Positions 44,074-53,224 of a stretch of DNA of 64,000 nt are shown in pieces. Location: positions 9,403 through 73,402 of the forward strand of contig NZ_LSJI01000171.1 of NCBI RefSeq assembly GCF_001557235.1. The letters are read 5' to 3'. The notes below the pieces were generated by a model. That model saw nothing but the letters and a program-made list of their open reading frames with translations. It was not told where the DNA came from and did not search any database. The translations under genes and the position numbers were made by a program. Each line of letters starts with the position of its first letter. Position 1 is the stretch's first letter. The DNA is from Phenylobacterium sp. CCH9-H3. Its GTDB lineage: Bacteria; Pseudomonadota; Alphaproteobacteria; Caulobacterales; Caulobacteraceae.

Positions 44074-45390
44074 TCAGATCGCTCCCTCGGCGGCTAGGTC
44101 CTGGTATTCGTCCTCCGAAAGGCCCAGGAGGCCCTTGAAGACGTGGGCGTTGTCCTCGCCAAGCAGCGGCCCCGAGCGCCAATTCTCCTGCACCGTCTGG
44201 GAGAACTTGATCGGCGTGCCCTCGAACCGCGCCTCGCCGATCACCGGGTGATCCATTTCGAAGAACAGGCCGCGGCTGGCGATCTGCGGGTCGTGGTCGT
44301 TGGTGTCCTCCGCGGACTGCACGGCTCCCGCAGGCACACCGACGGCCTGCAACCGATGCATCAACTCGTGGCGGTCCTGGTTCGCCGTCCAGCCGCCGAC
44401 CAGCGCGTCCAGCGCGTCCTGGTTGGCGAATCGCGCCGCCTGCGTCGCAAACCGCGCCTCGGCGGCCCAGGCCGGCCCGCCCATCACCGAGACCAGCCCG
44501 CGCCATTCGTCGTCGTCGAACACCGCGATGGCGATCCAGCGATCGTCGCCGCGGCATGGATAAACCCCGTGCGGCGCGGCGTCGGGATGCTCGAGCCGGT
44601 TGCCCGTCGGAAAGGTCCCATCCCTCGTGGAGCGGCCGTTCACCGACACGTCCAGCAGGATCGGGCCCAGCAGGTTGATGCCGGCCTCCACGGCCGAGAC
44701 ATCGATCTCGGCGCCCTGGCCGGTGTTGTTGCGATGATAGATCGCCGTCAGCAGGGCCGAGGCGTTGAAGAAGGCCGCCTCGTTGTCCATGTACGACAGC
44801 CCCCAGCCGGAGGGCTCCTCGCCCGGCAGGCCCGAGACGTACGAGAGTCCGCAGACCGCCTGCACGACGGGGCCGTAGCTCTTGTACTCGGCGTGCGGCC
44901 CGCTGTGCCCGAAGCCGCTCATGCGGGCGTAGATCACGTTGGGCGACAGCGCGTTCAGCCGCTCGTAGGTGAGCCCCCAGCGCTCCATCACGCCCGGCGC
45001 GAAGTTCTCGGTCACGACGCTGGAGGACGCGATCAGCCGTTCGGCCAGCGCCTTGCCCTTCGGGCTGCGCATATTGATCGTCACGCCCAGCTTGTTGCGG
45101 TTGTAGTTGTTGAACAGGCCGCCCTTGTTCGGGTCGGGATTGGCGTCCTCCTCGCCGTAGGTCCGCGCCTCGCCCTTGTAGATCGGCAGGCGCCTCGGCA
45201 TGTCGAGCCGGTTGCGGTCCTCGATCCGGATCACCTCGGCGCCGAAGTCGGCCAGCAGGCGCGTCGCGCAGGCGCCCACGCCCATCCAACAGAAGTCGGC
45301 CACACGGACGCCCGCCAGAGGGCCGCGCCGCACGCCCGGCGTGCGGCTTGCGGCCGAGCCGGCCAACTCGGGACGCACGGTGCTCAGCAT
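44074..45390 (-). CDS. Family III CoA-transferase (CaiB/BaiF), subunit with Asp
   Basis: 438 residues. CaiB-type features are LAGVRVADFCWMGVGACATRLLADFGAEVIRIED, NRNKLGVTINMRSPKGKALAERL and the catalytic-position Asp in LSYMDNEAAFFNASALL. It would move CoA between an acyl donor and the pathway's acid. It is the first gene of the minus-strand operon; a TTGACA-N16-CATAAT promoter and operator site C lie directly upstream. Confidence 0.88.
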   Translation of the reverse strand: MLSTVRPELAGSAASRTPGVRRGPLAGVRVADFCWMGVGACATRLLADFGAEVIRIEDRNRLDMPRRLPIYKGEARTYGEEDANPDPNKGGLFNNYNRNKLGVTINMRSPKGKALAERLIASSSVVTENFAPGVMERWGLTYERLNALSPNVIYARMSGFGHSGPHAEYKSYGPVVQAVCGLSYVSGLPGEEPSGWGLSYMDNEAAFFNASALLTAIYHRNNTGQGAEIDVSAVEAGINLLGPILLDVSVNGRSTRDGTFPTGNRLEHPDAAPHGVYPCRGDDRWIAIAVFDDDEWRGLVSVMGGPAWAAEARFATQAARFANQDALDALVGGWTANQDRHELMHRLQAVGVPAGAVQSAEDTNDHDPQIASRGLFFEMDHPVIGEARFEGTPIKFSQTVQENWRSGPLLGEDNAHVFKGLLGLSEDEYQDLAAEGAI

Positions 45391-45446
45391 GCAAACTCAG
45401 CGCCTATCGGCGCGCTCCCTGCCGATCGGTTCTCAAGGCCGATCTG

Positions 45447-45485
45447 TGATAATCATCATTATGATCTCCTGTTGATGCATGTCAA
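45447..45485 (-). promoter_or_regulatory. Promoter plus operator site C for the CoA-transferase operon
   Basis: On the minus strand TTGACA (45485-45480) and CATAAT (45463-45458) are spaced by 16 bases, a near-consensus sigma-70 promoter. The -10 is embedded in operator C (45447-45466), which has ATAAT-N4-ATTAT arms and an ATGATGAT core. A bound regulator would block the -10. Confidence 0.6.
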
Positions 45486-45504
45486 ACGCGATCGCACGCA
45501 TCCA

Positions 45505-45521
45505 TGTTGATGATCATTATG
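45505..45521 (+). promoter_or_regulatory. Operator site D before the second GntR gene
   Basis: TGTTGATGATCATTATG holds the perfect palindrome ATGATCAT (45511-45518). It lies 115 bases before the chosen GntR start and about 40 bases from site C, so the two divergent transcripts share a double site. A CATTAT at 45515-45520 could serve as -10; no good -35 is seen. Confidence 0.5.
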
Positions 45522-45635
45522 GACCTTCGGGGGGACGTGATGGCATCGCAGGGTTGCTTTGTGCCGGCGGGACTGCGAGCAAGACGGAATCCGCTGAATA
45601 TCCGGTCCGCTGCAGGCGGTGGGGGAAGGTCATCG

Positions 45636-46421
45636 ATGAGTTCGCGCCGTAAGGCCGCCGACGTCGCCAACGAGACACCGGATCTGCGCGGCGCGCGGCC
45701 GGTGTCGTACGAGCTGACGCGCCGTACGCTGAAAACCTCCGAGGTCGTGGCCCTGGAGATCGTCCGGGACATCGTCGCCAACAAGATGCAGCCCGGCGAT
45801 CGCCTGCCGCTGGAATCCGAGATGCTGGTCCAGTACCGCGTCAGCCGTTCGTCCCTGCGAGAGGCGCTGCGGCTGCTCGAGGTGCAGGGGCTCATCGGCA
45901 TCCGGCCCGGCCCGGGCGCCGGCACCGTGGTCGGCCGCGTGCTGCCCGGCAACCTGGCGCGCACGCTCACGCTGCACCTTCACATGCTGGGCGCCAACTA
46001 CGACGAGCTGCTCGAGGCCTGGGTCGAGTCCGAACCTTTGCTGGCGCGGCTCGCCGCCCTCAATCCCGACCGGGAGAAGGTGAAGGCGGCGCTCAGCCCC
46101 TTCCTGGACGAAGGCCACGGCTGGGCGGTTCGCCAGGGCCTGCAGTTCCACGACATCGTCTCGGAGCTGGCCGAGAACCAGGTGCTGTCGCTGGCGCTGC
46201 GCTCCATCGGCTTCATCGTCACCGAGCAGGTGCTGACCAGCGCCGAACGGGGCGAGCTCGAACCGCAGATCGTTCACGACCACCGCGAGGTGGCCGAGGC
46301 GATCATGGCCGGCGACGGCGACCTCGCCGCCAACCGCATGCGCGAGCACATCCGGCATGCGGTCGAGGACTTCAAGGCGTACTGGCCCATGAAGGTCGGC
46401 GAGAAGGTGCAGTGGCGCTGA
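45636..46421 (+). CDS. GntR regulator, FadR/FCD subfamily (copy 2)
   Basis: 261 residues. The winged helix is PGDRLPLESEMLVQYRVSRSSLREALRLLEVQGLIGIRPG; the FCD domain has LQFHDIVSELAENQVLSLALR and QIVHDHREVAEAIMAGDGDLAANRMREHIRHA. I chose ATG 45636 (GGGGGAAGG upstream); the frame opens at 45504, but that start lies on operator D, and ATG 45540 is a second option. Similar in length and plan to the copy at 36164-36964; the two could bind the same operator family. Confidence 0.9.
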   Translation: MSSRRKAADVANETPDLRGARPVSYELTRRTLKTSEVVALEIVRDIVANKMQPGDRLPLESEMLVQYRVSRSSLREALRLLEVQGLIGIRPGPGAGTVVGRVLPGNLARTLTLHLHMLGANYDELLEAWVESEPLLARLAALNPDREKVKAALSPFLDEGHGWAVRQGLQFHDIVSELAENQVLSLALRSIGFIVTEQVLTSAERGELEPQIVHDHREVAEAIMAGDGDLAANRMREHIRHAVEDFKAYWPMKVGEKVQWR

Positions 46422-46422
46422 G

Positions 46423-47724
46423 CTAGGCCCGCGCCGGTTCGCCCACAGCTGACGCCTCCCCGGCGCCCAGCTCGCGGACGAGGTGCTGGCCCGAGCGGAA
46501 GAAGCAGGCGCCGGCGACCATGCACATCCCCATGCTCGAGAGGATGGCGTAGCGCAGCGCGTCGACCCCGAAGCTGGGCTGCAGCGCGTCGCTGATCATC
46601 CCGGTCATCAGGGGGCCCAGGCTCAGGCCCAGGACGTTCACGATCAGCACCAGCATGGCCGACGTGAACGCGCGCATCCGAGCCGTCACGAGCATCTGGG
46701 CCGTGGCCACGATGGGCGCGAACCAGACGTTCAGCAGGACGGCCTGCAAGACCCCCAGGGCCATGGACGTCGCCGTGTCATCCACCAGGTAGACCCCGAT
46801 CGACACCGGCAGCAGCAAGGCCGAGCACAGCGCCGGCAACCACATGTACCAGCGCCGGTCGGCGCGCCCAAGCCGGTCGGCCAGCCAGCCGCCGACGAAC
46901 TGCCCCAGCCCGCCGCCGAGGCCGATGGCCAGCGCCAGGAACAGGGCGACCTGCCCGATCGGCATCTGGTGCACCCGCCCAAAAAACGGCGCGTTCCAGT
47001 TGTGGGCGGCGAACACGACGAAGGCGTGCGCCGCGCCGCCGGCGGCCAGGAACCGGAAGGCCCGGCTGCCCCACAGGATGCTCAGCGCTTCGCGGAGCGG
47101 CACCTGGACGCGGCCGTCCCCGGGCTCGTCGAAGCGGCCGCGCTCAGGCTCCTTCATCGTCAGAACCAGGGGCGCCAGGGCGACGCCGGCGATCCCGAAC
47201 AGCAGGAACGCCTCACGCCAGCTCAGCGCCTGGGTGATCCAGCCGCCGGCCGCGAAACCCAGCATGGTGCCGAAGGGATTGGACAGCCCCCAGAGCGCGA
47301 GGGCCGTCGCCCGCTGCCGAAGCGGATAGTAGTCGGCGATCATGGAGTGGCTCGCGGGCACGCAGCCGGCCTCGCCGAACGCCACGCCCATGCGCAGCGT
47401 CACCAGGGTCGCGAAGTTGTTGGCCAAGCCACAGGCCGCCGTGGCCGCGCTCCAGATGGCGAGCGCCGCGGCGATCAGCTTCTTGCGGTTCCAGACGTCG
47501 GCCAAGCGCGCGATCGGCAGGGCCATAGTCGTGTAGAGGATGGCGAACGACAGCCCCGTCAACGCGCCCAACTGCGTGTCGGACAGCCCCAGGTCCGCCT
47601 TCAGCGGCTCCTGGAGGATCGAGATGATCGAGCGATCGATGTAGTTGAACAGGGCCACGACGAAGAGCATGGCCAGGCCGTAGCGGCTGGCGAAGACGTC
47701 GCGGCGGGGATCGGCCTGGGCCAT
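46423..47724 (-). CDS. MFS transporter, spinster-like
   Basis: 433-residue inner-membrane carrier with 12 helices. The start MLFVVALFNYIDRSIISILQEPLKADLGLSDTQLG and the loop 2-3 motif GWLADRLGR-like ARLADVWNRKKLI mark the spinster/ExuT-type group common beside TonB receptors in sphingomonads and caulobacters. It follows the receptor gene on the same strand with a 50-base gap that holds a GC hairpin, so it may be read through. Probably moves the island's substrate across the inner membrane. Confidence 0.88.
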   Translation of the reverse strand: MAQADPRRDVFASRYGLAMLFVVALFNYIDRSIISILQEPLKADLGLSDTQLGALTGLSFAILYTTMALPIARLADVWNRKKLIAAALAIWSAATAACGLANNFATLVTLRMGVAFGEAGCVPASHSMIADYYPLRQRATALALWGLSNPFGTMLGFAAGGWITQALSWREAFLLFGIAGVALAPLVLTMKEPERGRFDEPGDGRVQVPLREALSILWGSRAFRFLAAGGAAHAFVVFAAHNWNAPFFGRVHQMPIGQVALFLALAIGLGGGLGQFVGGWLADRLGRADRRWYMWLPALCSALLLPVSIGVYLVDDTATSMALGVLQAVLLNVWFAPIVATAQMLVTARMRAFTSAMLVLIVNVLGLSLGPLMTGMISDALQPSFGVDALRYAILSSMGMCMVAGACFFRSGQHLVRELGAGEASAVGEPARA

Positions 47725-47738
47725 GGGCTACCTGGAAA

Positions 47739-47765
47739 GGCCCGGCGCCATGGGGCGCCGGGGCC
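47739..47765 (-). terminator. GC hairpin between receptor and MFS genes
   Basis: On the minus strand GGCCCCGGCGCC and GGCGCCGGGCC pair over 11 bp with one bulge and a 4-base loop, followed by TTTCC. The T run is short, so this is at best a partial terminator that would lower MFS expression relative to the receptor. Confidence 0.4.
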
Positions 47766-47774
47766 GAAGCGAGA

Positions 47775-50039
47775 CTATTCGAACCGGTAGGTGAAGGTCA
47801 TGCCGATCTGGCGCGGTGGATTGATCACGCCGCGGTCGACCTCCAGCGCGGCGTTCTCCTGCGGCGTCAGGAAGTAGAAGCCGTAGTTGGCCGGGGCCGG
47901 CATGCTCCAGCGGTTGAGCACGTTGCGCGCCCACACCTGCAGCTTCCAGGAGCCTTCGGCCGGCGTATAGGTGGCCGACAGGTTGATGAAGTCCTTGCGC
48001 GCGGTGTGGCGCACGCCGATCGGCTGGGCGCGCAGCGGCGAAACCTGGAACGAGCTCGCCCACTGGTCGTCGGCGTGCAGGTTGAGCGTGCCCATCTCAC
48101 CGAGGTCCAGCTCGTAGTTGACGTAGATCTTCAGGTCGTTCTTGGGCGTGAACGGCACGGGGTTCCCCGAGCAGTCGACGCCCGTGGCGGTGCAGCCGCG
48201 GAACGACGAGTAGGTGGCGTCGGTGTAGGCGTAGTTGATCCCGATCTGCAGGTTCTCGATCGGCGAGGCCACGGTCTCGACCTCGACGCCCTTCACCAGG
48301 ATGCCGCCGGCGTTGGTGTCGTTGAGCACGCCGTTCACCAGGGTGCGGACCTGCACGTTCTTGGTCTTGGCGCGATAGGCCGCGAGGTTGAACACCAGGC
48401 GGTTGTCGAGCAGCCGAAGCTTCGTACCCACCTCGTAGCTGGTGCTGTTTTCGGGCTCCAGCGGGGTCACTGCGGCCAGGGGTGTGGTGCTGGTCAGCGA
48501 CCAGCCGCCGCCCTTGAAGCCCGTCGACACCGAGCCGTAGATCAACGCGCCGTCCATCGGCGTGAATTCGAGGATCGCGCGCGGCGTGAACTTCTTCCAG
48601 GACTTCTCGAACTGGACGTCGAAGGGGGCGCCATAGGCCCAGGTCCGGGCCGTGTGGTTGGTGTAGCCCTTCTTCTTCTCGTAGGTGTACCGGCCGCCGG
48701 CGGTGAACGCGAGCTGATCGGTGATGTGGTACTTGAGCTCGGCGTAGGGCGCGATGCTCAGCACGTGGTTGTCGCCCACCACTACGGCGTCCTGCCGCTG
48801 GCCGGCGGTGAAGATCGACAGGCGCGACTGCGGGATGGTCCCGTTGAAGCCGAAGGTGATCGCCTTCTTCAGGTTCTCGAAGCTGTAGTAGACGCCCGTG
48901 ATGTACTCGAGCTTCCGACCCGCCGGCGACGTGAGCCGCAGCTCCTGGCTGAACTGCCATTCGTTGCTGCGGTTGATGCTGGGCCGGTTCAGGGCCAGCG
49001 GGCTGGAGTCCCCGTCGTCCTCGTAGAGCGAGTCCAGGGTGCGGTAGCTGGTCAGCGACGTAATCGTGCCGATCGGCTGCTCCCAGTCGGCGCGCAATTG
49101 GGTGGCGACGATATCGCGCCGCGTCTGGCCATCTACGTCGTGGGAGATCTCCCACGGCTTCTGGACACCGCCCAGACTGTTCACCAGCGAGCCCTGCCCG
49201 AAAGACTGGTATCCCGAGGCGTACATGTTCTCGTGGTTGAACTGCACCAGCGCGGTGAGCCGCAAGTCCTCGTTCACCTGCCACAGCAGCGTCGAGCGGA
49301 TCGCGTAGCTCTGCTGGTCGCTCACGTTGTGACCGGTGGTCCGGTTGAACATGTAGCCGTCGTTGTTCTTGACGCTGTAGGCCAGCCGCGCGGCGACGCT
49401 CTCGCTGATCGGCAGGTTCACGAAGCCCTGGGTTTCGAAGCCCGACTGGTCGTGCCGGCCATAGGTGCTGAGCGTGGCGTTGACCTCGCCGTAGGCGCCG
49501 TCGCCCAGCGTCGGCTTGTTGCTGGTGATCTGCAGCGCGCCCCCGACCACGTTACGGCCGAAGGTGGTGCCCTGTGGCCCGCGCAGGATGGCGATCTGCT
49601 GGACGTCGAAGAAGTCCGCGTCGAACGAAGCCAGCGTGCCGTAGTAAATGTCGTCCGCGAAGATCGCGACCGGCAGTTCCAGGTGCGGGGAGTCGTTGGT
49701 CGTGGTCTGGCCGCGCACCTGCAGGTTGGCGGTGCTCTGGCCCTTGGTGGAGACGAACGTCGCGCCGGGCACCATGGCCGGTATGTCGACGAAGTTGGTG
49801 ACCCGCTCGGTCTTGGCCTGCTCGCCCGTGATGGCGGTCACCGCGATCGGCACCTTGCTGAGTCGCTCCTCGCGACGAGTGGCGGTGACGATCACCTCGC
49901 TGACCTGCGCGTTGTCGGCCGCCGGCGCGGTGTCCGCGGCCTGGGCCGGCGCGGCGAGGAACGCCGTTCCGGCAAGCAGCGCCGCCGCAGCGGCGTACTG
50001 CATGAGCTTCGGCTTCCGAGACGCTGTGCGCATCGACAT
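47775..50039 (-). CDS. TonB-dependent receptor of the catabolic island
   Basis: 754 residues. Signal peptide ends at APAQAAD; TonB box VSEVIVTATRREE; plug motif QIAILRGPQGTTFGRNVVGGALQI; barrel with FTAGGRYTYEKKKGYTNH and C-terminal MTFTYRFE. The ATG at 50039 follows GGGGAGGAAG. Promoter TTGACA-N16-CATGAT with operator E lies upstream, so it is induced together with the catabolic genes. It likely imports the pathway's hydrophobic substrate, not iron. Confidence 0.93.
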   Translation of the reverse strand: MSMRTASRKPKLMQYAAAAALLAGTAFLAAPAQAADTAPAADNAQVSEVIVTATRREERLSKVPIAVTAITGEQAKTERVTNFVDIPAMVPGATFVSTKGQSTANLQVRGQTTTNDSPHLELPVAIFADDIYYGTLASFDADFFDVQQIAILRGPQGTTFGRNVVGGALQITSNKPTLGDGAYGEVNATLSTYGRHDQSGFETQGFVNLPISESVAARLAYSVKNNDGYMFNRTTGHNVSDQQSYAIRSTLLWQVNEDLRLTALVQFNHENMYASGYQSFGQGSLVNSLGGVQKPWEISHDVDGQTRRDIVATQLRADWEQPIGTITSLTSYRTLDSLYEDDGDSSPLALNRPSINRSNEWQFSQELRLTSPAGRKLEYITGVYYSFENLKKAITFGFNGTIPQSRLSIFTAGQRQDAVVVGDNHVLSIAPYAELKYHITDQLAFTAGGRYTYEKKKGYTNHTARTWAYGAPFDVQFEKSWKKFTPRAILEFTPMDGALIYGSVSTGFKGGGWSLTSTTPLAAVTPLEPENSTSYEVGTKLRLLDNRLVFNLAAYRAKTKNVQVRTLVNGVLNDTNAGGILVKGVEVETVASPIENLQIGINYAYTDATYSSFRGCTATGVDCSGNPVPFTPKNDLKIYVNYELDLGEMGTLNLHADDQWASSFQVSPLRAQPIGVRHTARKDFINLSATYTPAEGSWKLQVWARNVLNRWSMPAPANYGFYFLTPQENAALEVDRGVINPPRQIGMTFTYRFE

Positions 50040-50206
50040 CGATCTTCCTCCCCCTCTGGCCGACCGGGCGATCGGCGTTTTGTTCAGGGAAGGCGCACGT
50101 CAGCAGGCCGCGCTCGCCTCTTCGGCAAACCGGCGTCTGGCCCCGACTCGTACGTGGAGGGCCCCGACGTCTCTTCCCTGTCCGGCCGGTTGATCCGACC
50201 AATTAG

Positions 50207-50239
50207 GGATGATCATGATGATGATCATCCGAATGTCAA
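50207..50239 (-). promoter_or_regulatory. Promoter plus operator site E for the TonB receptor
   Basis: Minus-strand TTGACA (50239-50234) and CATGAT (50217-50212) are 16 bases apart. Operator E (50207-50230) is a near-perfect palindrome: arm GGATGATCAT, spacer GATG, arm ATGATCATCC. It is the most symmetric of the seven sites and covers the spacer and the -10. Confidence 0.6.
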
Positions 50240-50289
50240 TCATGCAGCGTGGATCGCAAGGCGTATTCCGCCGTCGAAACCTCCTCAGG

Positions 50290-51315
50290 TCAGGAGTTCG
50301 CCACCTTGAGTAGCTGCTTGCCCACGTTGCGACCTTCGAACAGGCGCATCAGGGCGGCGGGCGCGTTTTCGAAGCCGTCCACGATGTCGGGACGCGCGAC
50401 GATACGCCCGCTGCGCAGCCATTCCGTCAGCCGCGCGTCGGCCTCCGGATAGTCGCGCTCGTACTGGGGCATCAGGAAACCCTGGATCGTCGCGCCCGTG
50501 AAGACGACGTTGAAGTAGTTGCGAGGGCCTTCGGGCATCTGCGGGCTGCGCGGGTCGAAGTTGTAGCGTGAGATGCCGCCGCAGATGACCACGCGGGCCC
50601 GCAGCGCAAGCCGCGCCAGCACGTCGTTCAGCAACTCGCCGCCGATATTGTCGAAGAAGATGTCCACGCCGGCGGGCGCAAGCTCGCGCAGGCGGGGCTT
50701 CACCTTTTCGCTCTTGTAGTCGATGGCCGCGTCGAACCCGAGCTCGCCGGTCAGCCAGGCGCACTTCTGGGGCCCGCCGGCGATGCCGATCACACGGCAC
50801 CCCGCGATCTTGCCCAGCTGTCCCACCAGAGAGCCCGTGGCGCCCGCCGCGCCCGAGATCACCAGCGTGTCCCCGGCCACCGGCCGGCCCACCTTCATCA
50901 GCGCCAGGTACGCCGTGCGCCCAGTGCCGCCGAGGACACTCAGCACCGCCTCGTCCGACACGCCGTGCGGCGCCTTGTCGAGCCGGCTCGCCGGCACGGT
51001 GGCCAGTTCCTGCCATCCCAGGTGGCCGTAGACGGTGTCACCGGGGGCATAGTCCGGATGGGCCGACTCGACCACGACGCCGACGCCCGAGCCGGGCATC
51101 ACACCGCCGATCTCCACCGGATCCATGTAGCTGGCGGCGTTCTCCATCCAGCTCTTCTGCGCCGGATCGAAACCCAGGCACCGGGTCCGGACAAGCACCT
51201 CGCCAGCGCGGGGCGCCACGACCGGAACCCGGGCGAGTTGGAAATCGCCGTCGACCAGCGGACGCCCGACGGGACGGGCGGCCACCTGCCATTGGCGTTG
51301 GACCTGAGCGCTCAT
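50290..51315 (-). CDS. NADP-dependent MDR-family oxidoreductase (leukotriene-B4-dehydrogenase/CurA-like)
   Basis: 341-residue zinc-independent medium-chain reductase. Motifs: RTRCLGFDPAQKSWM near the start, GHLGWQELATV, nucleotide-binding SGAAGATGSLVGQLGKIAGCRVIGIAGG, and VDIFFDNIGGELLNDVL. Relatives reduce alpha,beta-unsaturated ketones or aldehydes with NADPH. The ATG at 51315 has AAAGGGAAAA upstream. It follows the phosphotransferase gene by 20 bases and ends the minus-strand operon. Confidence 0.9.
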   Translation of the reverse strand: MSAQVQRQWQVAARPVGRPLVDGDFQLARVPVVAPRAGEVLVRTRCLGFDPAQKSWMENAASYMDPVEIGGVMPGSGVGVVVESAHPDYAPGDTVYGHLGWQELATVPASRLDKAPHGVSDEAVLSVLGGTGRTAYLALMKVGRPVAGDTLVISGAAGATGSLVGQLGKIAGCRVIGIAGGPQKCAWLTGELGFDAAIDYKSEKVKPRLRELAPAGVDIFFDNIGGELLNDVLARLALRARVVICGGISRYNFDPRSPQMPEGPRNYFNVVFTGATIQGFLMPQYERDYPEADARLTEWLRSGRIVARPDIVDGFENAPAALMRLFEGRNVGKQLLKVANS

Positions 51316-51335
51316 GGCTTTTCCCTTTTTGTGGA

Positions 51336-52412
51336 TCAGGCCGCGCCCGCCTCGCGGGCGTAGCGCCAGGCGGCTTCGGCGAGCGGGCGCACCCGGGCCT
51401 CCTGCTCTGCGGCGGTCGCCGAGGCGGCGTTGCCCTGACGCGCACGGCCGACGATGCCCTGCACGATCGCGGCGACCCGGAACAGGTTGTAGGCCTTGTA
51501 GAAGCCCAGGTTCTCCAGCGGCGGCCGACCGGTCCGCTCGCAGTAGCGCGCGACATAGGTCTCCAAGCCGGGAATCCCCAGGGCGGCCAAGTCCAGGCCG
51601 CGCAGGCTGCCCCGCGTATCGCCGTCGTCCGGCCGATACCATTCCATCGCGTGATAGGTGAGGTCGCCCAGCGGGTCGCCGGTGGTCGACAGCTCCCAGT
51701 CCAGCGCCGCCACGACCCGCGGCTCGGTCGGGTGGACCAGCAGGTTGTGGAACGAGTAATCGCCGTGGATCAGTCGCGTCTCGCCGGCCGCCGGCGCGGC
51801 CTTGGGCAGCCATTCGATCAGCCGGTCCATCTCGGGCACGTCGGCGGTCTTCGAGACCTCGTACTGTTGGCTCCAGCGCCCGATCTGGCGCTCGAAATAG
51901 TTGCCGGCGCGCCCGAAGTCCTCGAGGCCCGCGGCGACGTGGTCGATCGTGTGCAGCCGCGCCAGCACCTCGTTGGCCGAGTCGTAGACGGCCGCCCGAT
52001 CGGCCGGCGTCAGGTCGGGCATCGAATTGATGAGGAACACCCGGCCGGGCACGTGGCGCATCACGTAGAAGGCGGTGCCCAGGACCTCGGCATCTTCGCA
52101 GAGCGCCAGCGGCTCGGGCACGGGGAAGCCGCGCTCGAACAGCGCCTTCATCACCCGAAATTCACGGTCGACGGCGTGCGCCGATTTCAGCAGCACTCCT
52201 GGCGGCTTGCGGCGCAGCACGTATTTCGCGCCCGGCGTGGTCAGTAGGTAGGTCGGGTTCGACTGGCCGCCTTCGAACTGCCGCACCTCCAGCGGCCCGC
52301 CATAGCCCGGGACAACATCGCCCAGGAAGGCGGCCAGGCGCGCCTCGTCGATCCGGTGGGCCTCCTTCACCGGCACGGTCTGGCCCAGGTACTTTCGCGC
52401 GGGCTGACTCAT
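51336..52412 (-). CDS. APH-like phosphotransferase (ACAD10/11 kinase-domain type)
   Basis: 358 residues with the protein-kinase-like fold: YVLRRKPPG (Lys), the catalytic loop LIHGDYSFHNLLVH and the metal site ALDWELSTTGDPLGDL. In human ACAD10/11 a domain of this kind is fused to an acyl-CoA dehydrogenase and phosphorylates 4-hydroxyacyl-CoAs; in LvaA of levulinate catabolism it is separate. An ACAD11-like gene is 3 kb upstream on the same strand. Its start overlaps the SDR stop (ATGA). Confidence 0.87.
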   Translation of the reverse strand: MSQPARKYLGQTVPVKEAHRIDEARLAAFLGDVVPGYGGPLEVRQFEGGQSNPTYLLTTPGAKYVLRRKPPGVLLKSAHAVDREFRVMKALFERGFPVPEPLALCEDAEVLGTAFYVMRHVPGRVFLINSMPDLTPADRAAVYDSANEVLARLHTIDHVAAGLEDFGRAGNYFERQIGRWSQQYEVSKTADVPEMDRLIEWLPKAAPAAGETRLIHGDYSFHNLLVHPTEPRVVAALDWELSTTGDPLGDLTYHAMEWYRPDDGDTRGSLRGLDLAALGIPGLETYVARYCERTGRPPLENLGFYKAYNLFRVAAIVQGIVGRARQGNAASATAAEQEARVRPLAEAAWRYAREAGAA

Positions 52413-53152
52413 GGCACGCAGCCGTCCAGCCGGATGATCGTGCCGGTGGTGAAGCTGGACCGGTCGCTGGCCAGATAGAGCGCCGTCGTCGCGATCTCCT
52501 CCGGCCGCCCGATCCGCTTGACCGCCGCGGGCGAGGTCCTGTCGGCTTCTTCGCGCCAGCTCTTGGCGATGTCGGTCCAGAAGGGCCCGCACATGATGGC
52601 GTTGACCCGCACCTTGGGGCCGAACTCCATGGCGTGAGCCTGGGTCATGATGTTCAGCGCCGCCTTGGCGCCGGCATAGACCGGATAGGTCGCGCTGGGA
52701 TGGACCGCCGCGGTGCTGCTGACATTGATGATCGCGCCCGAACCGGCCTGGACCATGCGGTCGCCGATCAGGGCGGAGAGCCGGAACGGCCCCTTGAAGT
52801 TCACCCCGACCGTCTTGTCGAACAGCTCTTCGCTGACGTCGGAAGACTTGGGCGCGGTGGGCGCGATGCCGGCGTTGTTCACCAGCACGTCCACGCGTCC
52901 GAAGGCGTCGTAGGCCGCCTCGACCAGTTCCGGGATCGCGTCCCACTGGCCCACGTGCGCCGCGACCGCCAGCGCGCGGCGGCCCATGGCGCGGACCTCG
53001 TCGGCCACCGCCTGGCAGGGCTCAAGCTTGCGGCTGGCGACGATCACGTCCGCGCCGCACGCGGCGAACGCCTTGACCATCTCGTAGCCCAGCCCCCGGC
53101 TGCCGCCCGTGACCAGGACGACCTTGCCGGTCATGTCGAAGTAGTCGTTCAT
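52409..53152 (-). CDS. Short-chain dehydrogenase/reductase
   Basis: 247 residues. TGGSRGLG cofactor motif, NNAG, catalytic Ser in NVSSTAAV and YAGAK, with RK after the second strand (IVASRK), which favours NADPH. Start ATG 53152 has GGGAGG upstream. It is coupled to the phosphotransferase gene. A hairpin terminator separates it from the amidohydrolase gene before it, so expression may depend on read-through. Confidence 0.9.
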   Translation of the reverse strand: MNDYFDMTGKVVLVTGGSRGLGYEMVKAFAACGADVIVASRKLEPCQAVADEVRAMGRRALAVAAHVGQWDAIPELVEAAYDAFGRVDVLVNNAGIAPTAPKSSDVSEELFDKTVGVNFKGPFRLSALIGDRMVQAGSGAIINVSSTAAVHPSATYPVYAGAKAALNIMTQAHAMEFGPKVRVNAIMCGPFWTDIAKSWREEADRTSPAAVKRIGRPEEIATTALYLASDRSSFTTGTIIRLDGCVP

Positions 53153-53169
53153 CCGGGCCTCCCGCCTCG

Positions 53170-53204
53170 AAAAAGAGAGCCGGCCGGGCCTGCGCCCAGC
53201 CGGC
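53170..53204 (-). terminator. Intrinsic terminator between amidohydrolase and SDR genes
   Basis: On the minus strand GCCGGCTGGGC and GCCCGGCCGGC form an 11-bp stem (one U-G pair) with a GCAG loop, followed at once by TCTCTTTTT. This is a strong factor-independent terminator located inside a same-strand gene run, 17 bases before the SDR start. Confidence 0.75.
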
Positions 53205-53224
53205 AGGCTTGGGTGATCGGGAGG

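Noticed and set aside
50207..50230. GATG repeats as a simple microsatellite
   Set aside because: The element is palindromic, and related but non-identical copies recur only in promoter spacers of this island, in line with -35 and -10 boxes.
48006..50309. Plus-strand open frame of 767 codons
   Set aside because: Antisense to the receptor at 47775-50039; no motif or credible start.
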